Shown: positions 45,057 to 51,873 of the stretch, one piece after another | Position numbering within the stretch: the stretch's first letter is position 1 | Layout of the letters: each line of letters begins with the position of its first letter | NCBI RefSeq assembly: GCF_015207985.1 | Contig: NZ_JADEVV010000004.1 | Span: forward strand, 55,747 to 119,746 | DNA length: 64,000 nucleotides | Source of the DNA: Synechocystis salina LEGE 00031 | GTDB lineage: Bacteria; Cyanobacteriota; Cyanobacteriia; Cyanobacteriales; Microcystaceae | Reading direction: 5' to 3' | Notes under the pieces: model-generated | Told to the model about the DNA's origin: nothing | The model's input: only the letters and a program-made list of their open reading frames with translations | Databases searched by the model: none | Made by a program: the position numbers and the translations under genes

Positions 45057-45655
45057 ATAGGCTTGAACATCTTGATTAAGTCTTGCATATTTAGATCGCT
45101 CCAATTAATTGCAACATTTGCAGTCGCAATTAACTCCCCTGCTAATAAATTTAAATCTAAACAGGAGCCATCTTTGATAGAGCTAAAAAGTAAATTGACT
45201 AATTTTAACTGGCTTTTAGGAAAAGAATAGAAAATATTTTTGCCCTCAATTCTTACTCCTTCCGGTAACTTATCATTGGGAATATAACCACCCAAGAATA
45301 CTTTCCAGCCTGCAATCAAAGAACGATAAACCCATGAATTAGTTTCAAATTTGGGATCTTCCAAAAGCCTTAGTTGACCTTCCACCAGATCTCCCTTGAT
45401 AGTTAGATTATCCGGTGTAAATTTAACCTTGACTGTCACCTTATCATGGACAACTGTAGCAATTAATCCCTCAGTGGAGTCAGGCTCTAGATTGGTTAAT
45501 TGTTCTACCTTGTCCGTTGCTTTTTGGCAGAGAAATGACACTATCTTCGGTTTTAGAATCACCTGCTTATCAGCGGTGTTTAGGGTTACATAATCTTCCG
45601 CATACTTCTGCAAAGATCCTTTTGCCGCCTGTCCCAGTCTATTTATTAAACCCAT
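45053..45655 (-). CDS. Unknown protein convergent with dynamin-like gene
   Basis: This 200-residue protein begins MGLINRLGQAAKGSLQKYAE. Later segments alternate beta-like stretches (KVTVKVKFTPDNLTIKGDLV) with a conserved-looking 'GGYIPNDKLPEGVRIEGKNI'. The pattern loosely resembles lipid-binding DUF2993-type proteins, but I could not confirm that family. No signal peptide or transmembrane helix. Its last four bases overlap the end of the dynamin-like gene on the opposite strand. It shares the AT-rich, HIP1-free composition of the island, so it may belong to the same system. Confidence 0.6.
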   Translation of the reverse strand: MGLINRLGQAAKGSLQKYAEDYVTLNTADKQVILKPKIVSFLCQKATDKVEQLTNLEPDSTEGLIATVVHDKVTVKVKFTPDNLTIKGDLVEGQLRLLEDPKFETNSWVYRSLIAGWKVFLGGYIPNDKLPEGVRIEGKNIFYSFPKSQLKLVNLLFSSIKDGSCLDLNLLAGELIATANVAINWSDLNMQDLIKMFKPI

Positions 45656-45722
45656 GATTCTCTCTTTATTACTAAAAAATCACCATTAATTGTAATTTAC
45701 CCTAATACCCACTTAAGCTTAT

Positions 45723-46079
45723 ATGAAAGAAAAATTAACATGGATAGCCCTTCCCTCTATAGTTTTAATCAGTATTGGTATTCTCGCTTTTTGCTTTCCT
45801 GAATTTTTCAAACATGAAGGTGGCTATGCTGGTTATGGAGGAAACAGTGGCTTTATTGTGTTTATTTATAGAGTTTTGCTATACATTTTCTGGGGCAAAT
45901 TCCTAGGAATTATCCTAATTGTTCTTGGCGCAATTGGTTTTGTTTATTTTGTCAAAGAAATTTTCAAAAAAGAAGAACCAGTTCCTTTAGATATACAAGT
46001 AAAGCAAGAAATTACCACAACAGTTTTTTCTGAAGCATTCAAACTAGCCAAAAAGCAAATTAAGAAAAACCAGCAGTAA
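45723..46079 (+). CDS. Small protein with two transmembrane helices, unknown
   Basis: This is a 118-residue protein. Two hydrophobic helices are clear: 'WIALPSIVLISIGILAFCF' near the N-terminus and 'FLGIILIVLGAIGFVYFVKE' around residues 60-80. Between them is a Gly/Tyr-rich loop (GGYAGYGGNSGF), and a basic amphipathic tail ends it. Family unknown. It is divergent from the 200-residue gene to its left. It ends 20 bases inside the 3' end of the sugar kinase on the opposite strand, so the island joins the core genome with almost no spacer. It may be a membrane partner of the dynamin-like protein, by position only. Confidence 0.6.
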   Translation: MKEKLTWIALPSIVLISIGILAFCFPEFFKHEGGYAGYGGNSGFIVFIYRVLLYIFWGKFLGIILIVLGAIGFVYFVKEIFKKEEPVPLDIQVKQEITTTVFSEAFKLAKKQIKKNQQ

Positions 46080-47346
46080 CAATACCGCTTCTGGCCAGGC
46101 AAGCAGAACCATAGGCCGCCTCCGACTGAATAGATTTTTGCACCGGAACCTGGAGCAAATTTTGCCGAATAGTTTGCCAAATTAAATTTTCTGCCCCACC
46201 CCCAGCCGTCAATACCTTTGTTAGTGGCGTTGCCCCCAAGGCTTGTAACTTGGCATATCCCCGGGCTTCAATGCGGGTCAAACCTTCCAATAAACCTTGT
46301 AGAAAGGTAACATCATCACCCGGCCTAGGCTCCAATCGGGGTAATAAATTAGGGTCATTAATGGGAAATCTTTCCCCCGGTTGCAAAAGCGGATAGTAAT
46401 CTAAACCACTGGGTTGATGGGGGTCAATTTTTGGGCTTAATTCCCTTAACTGCTCCAGGGAAAAAAAGTGTTGCAACACCGCTCCCCCAGCATTGGAAGC
46501 TCCTCCTGTTAACCACAAATTGCCCAAACGATGGCTATAAACACCGCTGGCCAAATCCGTCACTGGTTTGGCGCTCAACAACTTCAGCACCAAAGTGGAA
46601 CCTAGGGAAGTGACCGCTTCTCCTGGTTGTGTTGCGCCACTGGCTAAAAAAGCCGCAATACTGTCCGTGGTGCCACTGCAAACCTGACAAGTGGGGGGAA
46701 ATTTGTAGGAATTAACCACAGAAGATGACAAAGAGGCGATCGCCGTGCCGGGAATGGTAACTGGGGGCAATAGGGAAAACCAAGGGGCATTTTTTAACCA
46801 ATCAGGATAGGTTAAAGTTTCGGGGTCGTAGCCCAGTTTGAGGGCATTGTGATAATCGCTAATCGGTCTGCCACCGTGGAGCAAACTTGCTAGCCAATCC
46901 GCCTGGTGACAAAAGTAACGAGCTTGCTGAAATTCCGATTGTTGGCCATACCAAAGCAATTTGGCCAGGCTAGAAGTGGCACTTTGCACCAAATGATCCG
47001 CCGGGGCCATGGCTGACAGTAAATGCTTAACCTCCCGGCCCCGGTCATCGTTATACAAAAGCGGTTCCATTAAAACCTTGCCCTGGCCATCCAACAGTAA
47101 AACAGTGGAAGAGGTGCCATCAATGGCGATCGCCTGGATTTGACTTCTTAGTTCAGTGGGAATTTGTTCAAGAAGGGAAAATAAACTTTGCCGCCAGACG
47201 GTGGGTAATTGTGGGCCGGGAACCTGTGGGAACTGGGCTTTTTCCTGCCAAATTAACTCTTGCTTGGCATCAATCACTGCCGCCCTGGCCCCGGACGTAC
47301 CAAAGTCTATACCTAAGAAAAATTGCGGTGCCTCAACTTTCCCCAT
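46060..47346 (-). CDS. FGGY-family carbohydrate kinase (D-ribulose/xylulose kinase-like)
   Basis: This 428-residue ATP-dependent sugar kinase starts 'FFLGIDFGTSGARAAVID', the phosphate-1 motif of the ASKHA fold. 'IQAIAIDGTSSTVLLLDGQG' is the second motif and 'TKVLTAGGGAENLIWQTIRQ' the C-terminal adenosine motif. The protein matches Slr1420 and the cyanobacterial/plant XK1-type group; a Synechococcus member has been reported to prefer D-ribulose. At 428 residues it is shorter than classical xylulokinases of about 490. The start overlaps the end of sufE by 14 bases, so the pair is probably cotranscribed. Exact substrate remains inference. Confidence 0.85.
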   Translation of the reverse strand: MGKVEAPQFFLGIDFGTSGARAAVIDAKQELIWQEKAQFPQVPGPQLPTVWRQSLFSLLEQIPTELRSQIQAIAIDGTSSTVLLLDGQGKVLMEPLLYNDDRGREVKHLLSAMAPADHLVQSATSSLAKLLWYGQQSEFQQARYFCHQADWLASLLHGGRPISDYHNALKLGYDPETLTYPDWLKNAPWFSLLPPVTIPGTAIASLSSSVVNSYKFPPTCQVCSGTTDSIAAFLASGATQPGEAVTSLGSTLVLKLLSAKPVTDLASGVYSHRLGNLWLTGGASNAGGAVLQHFFSLEQLRELSPKIDPHQPSGLDYYPLLQPGERFPINDPNLLPRLEPRPGDDVTFLQGLLEGLTRIEARGYAKLQALGATPLTKVLTAGGGAENLIWQTIRQNLLQVPVQKSIQSEAAYGSACLARSGIVTAGFS

Positions 47347-47776
47347 AGGACTGACCCAACTGAAAGGCGATCGCCTTAGTTTGCATCATCTTAAAAATGT
47401 TGTAAAAACCATTGGCCCGACTGGGGGTAAGGCTCACCTGTAAGCCCGTTGCTTCGATGAAATCCGGGGTTAACTCGACAATTTCCTGGGGGCTTAAACC
47501 GTTCAAACCTTGGATCAGTAACGCCACCAAACCCTTGACCAATTGGGCATCGGAATCCCCCTGGTAGATTACTTTGCCATCTTCGAGATCAGCGGTGATA
47601 AAAACTTGGGACACACAGCCCTGCACCTTATTGGCGGGAATTTTTGCTTCCTCCGGCATGGGTTCCAACTTCTTGCCGTACCACAACAACTGCTCGTAAC
47701 GTTTTTTGGGTTCAGTGTGCCGTTGAAAACGTTCGACAATCTTTGCAAGGTTGGGGGGTAAAGTAGCGTTGGCCAT
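47333..47776 (-). CDS. sufE: SufE-family sulfur acceptor
   Basis: This is a 147-residue SufE protein. It begins MANATLPPNLAKIVERFQRH, the acceptor cysteine is in VQGCVSQVF, and the remaining motifs (DSDAQLVKGLVALLIQGLNG, SPQEIVELTPDFI, SLTPSRANGFYNIF) match SufE. It accepts persulfide sulfur from a cysteine desulfurase (SufS/NifS) and stimulates that enzyme for cytosolic Fe-S cluster assembly. An upstream ATG at 47876-47878 would add 34 residues unlike the family, so the ATG at 47774-47776 is chosen. The gene corresponds to slr1419 and is coupled to the downstream sugar kinase. Confidence 0.92.
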   Translation of the reverse strand: MANATLPPNLAKIVERFQRHTEPKKRYEQLLWYGKKLEPMPEEAKIPANKVQGCVSQVFITADLEDGKVIYQGDSDAQLVKGLVALLIQGLNGLSPQEIVELTPDFIEATGLQVSLTPSRANGFYNIFKMMQTKAIAFQLGQSYGES

Positions 47777-48075
47777 GGAAAAATTAGGAAAAATAATTGA
47801 GAACCGCTTGGCAAAGTCTGATGCTGGCTCCGAGATCAACCCACCCAAGCTCCGGCAACGATGGGCGTGATGTAGCATTCCTCCAGGGTTGGGGAAACCG
47901 GGGACCAGTCAAACCCACTCTGGGCTCGTATCCATTGTATCTATTGCTGAGCAAGGCTCGATAATGCTGTTTTTTTCTCTCCCTCGGCAGAGAATAGGAC
48001 ATTTTTATTGATCGCTAAATTCTCGTTTTTTTCCATGGCATAATCAGACTTGACCTTGAACCAGGTTGATTAACT

Positions 48076-49074
48076 ATGCATTTCCACAGCCTAGAGTCTT
48101 GGCAACATTCTCATAATTTTGCCAACCAACACCAAAGTCCCGCCGAAAAAAACACCAAAATTGTTATGGTGCTCACCGCTGTCACCATGGTGGCGGAAAT
48201 CATTGCGGGCACTGTGTTTGGTTCCATGGCCCTATTGGCGGACGGTTGGCACATGGCCACCCATGTTGCGGCCTTTGGTATCACTTTGTTCGCCTATCAA
48301 TATGCCCGTCGCCATGCCAGTAATCCCCAATATACCTATGGCACCGGCAAAGTTAGTGTCTTAGGAGGATTCGCCAGTGCGGTGGCCCTAGGGGTAGTGG
48401 CTTTTATGATGGCATTTGAGTCCGTTGGTCGTTTTTTTGACCCCCATGGCATTCAATTTTCCGAGGCGATCGCCGTGGCCATTTTGGGACTGTTGGTTAA
48501 TCTGGCTAGCGCCTGGCTGTTACAAGACCATGACGACCATCACCACCATGGGCACCACCACGATGCTCATCACCATGGCCATGGACACCAAGACCATAAT
48601 CTCCGGGCGGCCTATTTCCATGTGCTGGCCGATGCCCTAACTTCCGTCCTGGCCATCATTGCCCTAGTGGCCGGTAAGTTTTGGGGTTGGATTTGGCTAG
48701 ATGCGGCCATGGGACTAGTGGGAGCGGCGGTGATTGTCAGATGGGCCTATGGCTTAGTGCAGGACACCAGTGCCATTCTCCTGGATGGTTCAGTGGATAA
48801 AAAAATTCAATTAGAAATTCTCACCGCCCTGGAAACTGACAGCGATAACCGGGTTACGGATCTCCATGTTTGGTATCTGAATGAGAATTATCTAGCGGCC
48901 ACCATTGCTTTAGTCACTCACTTTCCCCAAAGCCCGGAATACTATAAACAACAACTAAGTCATATTTCTGCGTTAGCCCATGTAATCGTGGAAGTAAATC
49001 CCTGCGCGGGAGAGTCTTGTTCCGCCGAGTCATCCACCGTTGGCGCCACAGCATCTAGGCCACTGACTCTATAA
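48076..49074 (+). CDS. dmeF: Cation diffusion facilitator, DmeF-type (Co/Ni/Zn efflux)
   Basis: This 332-residue CDF transporter begins 'MHFHSLESWQHSHNF', a His-rich N-terminal motif of DmeF-like exporters. Six transmembrane helices follow, with metal-site residues in ALLADGWHMATHVAAFG (H and D of TM2) and in YFHVLADALTSVLA (HxxxD of TM5). The loop between TM4 and TM5 (residues about 155-175) is very His-rich. DmeF-type carriers export Co and Ni, and some CDF proteins export Zn. The gene has about 300 bases upstream and ends in the left copy of an imperfect direct repeat. Specific metal is inferred. Confidence 0.85.
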   Translation: MHFHSLESWQHSHNFANQHQSPAEKNTKIVMVLTAVTMVAEIIAGTVFGSMALLADGWHMATHVAAFGITLFAYQYARRHASNPQYTYGTGKVSVLGGFASAVALGVVAFMMAFESVGRFFDPHGIQFSEAIAVAILGLLVNLASAWLLQDHDDHHHHGHHHDAHHHGHGHQDHNLRAAYFHVLADALTSVLAIIALVAGKFWGWIWLDAAMGLVGAAVIVRWAYGLVQDTSAILLDGSVDKKIQLEILTALETDSDNRVTDLHVWYLNENYLAATIALVTHFPQSPEYYKQQLSHISALAHVIVEVNPCAGESCSAESSTVGATASRPLTL

Positions 49075-49130
49075 TTGTCACTTTTAGCAAAAACCTAATT
49101 ACAAAGGTTCAGGCAAAGGGCGATCGCCGA
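49051..49130. repeat. Imperfect direct repeat, left copy (3' end of dmeF)
   Basis: This segment matches 51491-51570 at roughly four bases in five by eye, including shared stretches such as CCTAATTACA and TTCAGGCAAA. It covers the last eight codons of dmeF and the bases after it. The two copies bracket the cotransporter gene. Confidence 0.6.
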
Positions 49131-49196
49131 TCCCAACTGTTTTGCCGTCTATGGTCAAATCCCAAAATTAGGTTAAATCTGCTTTAGCGGTAATGA

Positions 49197-51482
49197 ATGT
49201 CACAACACACTTCTCTATCGGGTTCCAGCGTCGATAACAAATCCAGTCTTACCAAAACTGGTTTGGGTACTTTTGGTGGGGTTTTTACCCCGTCGATTTT
49301 GACCATCCTCGGCGTGATCATGTATTTACGCTTTGGTTGGGTGCTGGGCCAGGTGGGTCTATGGCAAACTTTGCTCATTGTTACCCTGTCCACCGCCATT
49401 ACCTTTTTAACAGGGCTGTCCATTGCGGTGATCGCCACCGATCAAGTGGTTAAGGCAGGGGGGGCTTACTACATGATCAGTCGCTCCCTCGGCATTGAAA
49501 CCGGTGGAGCGGTGGGGGTTCCCCTCTATTTTGCCCAAGCTTTTTCCGTGGCTTTATACACTTTAGGTTTTGCGGAAAGTGTAGTGCGGGTGATGCCGGG
49601 TTGGAATTTAACCCTAGTGGCCGCCATTACCACCATCGGGGTGACCCTACTAGCTTTAAAATCTGCTCAGATTGCGATCCGGGCCCAATATGTGATCATG
49701 GCGGCGATCGCCATATCGCTAATGTGTTTAGTTTTTGGCCATCCGGCGGCGCCTTATACAGGAACCGTGGAGATTGAACCCCACAGTGCTGGATTTTGGG
49801 CCGTCTTAGCAGTCTTTTTTCCGGCGGTCACGGGCATTATGGCCGGGGTCAATATGTCGGGGGACTTGCGAGATCCCCAAAAATCAATTCCCTGGGGCAC
49901 ATTGGCGGCGATCGCCACGGGGTACGGCATTTATTTAATTATTCCCGTCATTCTTTATTTCCGGGCTGATCCGATCACGTTATTAAACGATCCCTTAGTG
50001 ATGCGGCGCATTGCCCTCTGGGGAGACAGTGTTTTACTGGGGGTTTGGGGCGCAACCCTCTCCAGTGCCATCGGCAGTATTATGGGCGCTCCCCGTATTC
50101 TCCAGGCCCTGGCCCGGGACAGTATTCTTCCCTCTCCCCTACGGTGGTTGGGCCGGGGGGAAGGAGCGGAGGATGAACCCCGCCTCGGAACCCTATTTAC
50201 GTTGGGCATTGCCTTGGCCGCCGTGGGCATTGGGGATTTGAATCTCCTGGCCCCCATTCTGACCATGTTTTTCTTGACCACTTACATGGTGTTAAACATT
50301 GCCGCCGGGGTCGAGGGCTTCTTACAAAGTCCTTCTTTCCGCCCTAGTTTTAAAGTCCATTGGGGCTTTTCCCTAGCAGGAGCAGTGGGCTGTATTGGGG
50401 TCATGTTTTTAATTAATATCACCGCCACTATTTTGGCCGCCGTGGTTGTTCTGGGAGTTTATTTATGGCTAGAACGGCAGGAACTGGCCTGTACCTGGGG
50501 AGATGTGCGCCAAGGTATGTGGATGACGTTGGTGCGGAGTGGGCTGATGAATATGACCACCATCCCCGATCCCAAAAACTGGCGACCTCACCTGTTGGTA
50601 TTTGCAGGTAATCATCTTAAACGCTGGCATTTAGTTGAATTGGCGGCGGCATTAACCCATAACCGTGGCTTGGTCTCAATTTTTAATATTTTGCCCCTTG
50701 ATGTTAGCAATCCCCAACGCCAGGATAACCTGACGGCGATCGCCCAAGCAGACCTAGACCAGGCCAATATCCAAGCATTTTTTCGGGTTAAAACTGCCCC
50801 CGACCTCTATGAAGGCATGGAACAATTGGTGGAAACCTATGGCCTTGGCCCCCTGATTCCTAATACCGTACTAATTGGCCATCCCAATGAATTACAAATA
50901 GACCGCTATTGTCAATTTTTAACCTTCTGTCATCAGAGTCAGCGCAACGTGATTATTTTGCGGGACGGAACAAACCATCGGCGATCGGAAAAATTTCCCC
51001 TAGAAAGTGTCCTAGTTACCCCCGACAAACTTCACGCGCCCAAACGGATCGATGTCTGGTGGGGCGGATTGCAATCAAATGGTGGCTTAATGCTGATTTT
51101 GGCCTATCTCCTCCGCAATAGTTGGCAGTGGCATAACACAGAAATTTGCCTGAAGCTAGTCGTACCGAATCTCAATGCCATGCAGTCAGCCGAGTCCAAC
51201 TTGGTTGCCTTGGTTCAACGTTTACGCATCGGAGCCACACCTCAAATTATCAACGCTGAGGGTAAGCCCTTTGCTGACATTCTCTTGGAATCTTCCCAGG
51301 ATGCAGACTTTGTTTTACTTGGATTAGCTAAACCCGATGACCCAATGTTTGCTGATTCTTCTGATAGTTCCTACGCAAACTATTATCAGCAACTCCATGG
51401 GCGTACCCAGCACCTTCCCCCAACTCTCTTTGTTCTCGCATCAGAGGATTTGAACTTTGCCCAGTTACTCGAAAAAACTTAG
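49197..51482 (+). CDS. Cation-chloride cotransporter family (SLC12-like) permease
   Basis: This 761-residue protein begins with a transporter core of about twelve helices: 'GTFGGVFTPSILTILGVIMY' then LRFGWVLGQ, the signature of the Na-K-Cl/K-Cl cotransporter group within the amino-acid/polyamine/cation superfamily. Helix TM6 shows 'FFPAVTGIMAGVNMSGDLRD'. The last 260 residues are a cytosolic domain (HLLVFAGNHLKRWHLVELAA; VLIGHPNELQIDRYC) like the C-terminal region of eukaryotic CCC proteins. Electroneutral symport of Cl with K or Na is the family role; the ions moved here are not proven. An ATG at 49197 follows a HIP1-containing 120-bp spacer. It lies between two copies of a direct repeat. 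Confidence 0.85.
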   Translation: MSQHTSLSGSSVDNKSSLTKTGLGTFGGVFTPSILTILGVIMYLRFGWVLGQVGLWQTLLIVTLSTAITFLTGLSIAVIATDQVVKAGGAYYMISRSLGIETGGAVGVPLYFAQAFSVALYTLGFAESVVRVMPGWNLTLVAAITTIGVTLLALKSAQIAIRAQYVIMAAIAISLMCLVFGHPAAPYTGTVEIEPHSAGFWAVLAVFFPAVTGIMAGVNMSGDLRDPQKSIPWGTLAAIATGYGIYLIIPVILYFRADPITLLNDPLVMRRIALWGDSVLLGVWGATLSSAIGSIMGAPRILQALARDSILPSPLRWLGRGEGAEDEPRLGTLFTLGIALAAVGIGDLNLLAPILTMFFLTTYMVLNIAAGVEGFLQSPSFRPSFKVHWGFSLAGAVGCIGVMFLINITATILAAVVVLGVYLWLERQELACTWGDVRQGMWMTLVRSGLMNMTTIPDPKNWRPHLLVFAGNHLKRWHLVELAAALTHNRGLVSIFNILPLDVSNPQRQDNLTAIAQADLDQANIQAFFRVKTAPDLYEGMEQLVETYGLGPLIPNTVLIGHPNELQIDRYCQFLTFCHQSQRNVIILRDGTNHRRSEKFPLESVLVTPDKLHAPKRIDVWWGGLQSNGGLMLILAYLLRNSWQWHNTEICLKLVVPNLNAMQSAESNLVALVQRLRIGATPQIINAEGKPFADILLESSQDADFVLLGLAKPDDPMFADSSDSSYANYYQQLHGRTQHLPPTLFVLASEDLNFAQLLEKT

Positions 51483-51490
51483 GTTCGATA

Positions 51491-51570
51491 GCATCTGGGC
51501 CACTAATCTTAGCAATCGATAGTTTTAGCGAATGCCTAATTACAGAAATTCAGGCAAAAGGCGATCGGCA
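51491..51570. repeat. Imperfect direct repeat, right copy
   Basis: This is the partner of 49051-49130; it begins eight bases after the cotransporter stop codon. It resembles the end of dmeF but no reading frame is intact. Together the copies suggest that the cotransporter gene was inserted, with duplication of the dmeF tail. Confidence 0.6.
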
Positions 51571-51639
51571 ACCATCAGCGTACTGCGGACAGGTTAACGG
51601 TGGCGTAAATATCGGCTAGGGAGAGGGTTAAATCCCAGG

Positions 51640-51757
51640 GGCTACGCATCTAATTTACAAAAGGCAGACTAGACAAGGTTTTCAGAGATTACCGTAATTT
51701 TATACGAAATCTCAGAACCCATGCCAAATAAAGGTTTGAGAATTTAGATGCGTAGCC
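51640..51757. mobile_element. MITE-like 118-bp hairpin element
   Basis: The ends are perfect 14-bp inverted repeats, GGCTACGCATCTAA at 51640-51653 and its complement at 51744-51757. Inside, TTCAGAGATT and AATCTCAGAA form a second, 9-of-10 stem, and CGTA/TACG a third around an ATTTTA loop. The element has no coding capacity. It may be a miniature inverted-repeat element or a structured RNA. Confidence 0.6.
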
Positions 51758-51873
51758 TCTGCATTCTGCCCCTTAAATTAACTCAGTAAAGCTTCGGCAA
51801 CAATGGATATTATCCAATTTCCTCCCAGGGCTGTGAAAACCGGAGGCACGTCAATCACAGTCTGAAAATTGTT

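Noticed and set aside
48056..48071. ACCTTGAACCAGGT before dmeF as a metal-regulator operator
   Set aside because: The arms are only four bases, the symmetry is weak, and no adjacent regulator gene exists; chance cannot be excluded.
48531..48601. CAC/CAT-rich stretch as a microsatellite or CRISPR-like repeat
   Set aside because: It encodes the His-rich cytosolic loop of the DmeF-type exporter in frame and has no regular spacer structure. No CRISPR array was seen anywhere in the window.
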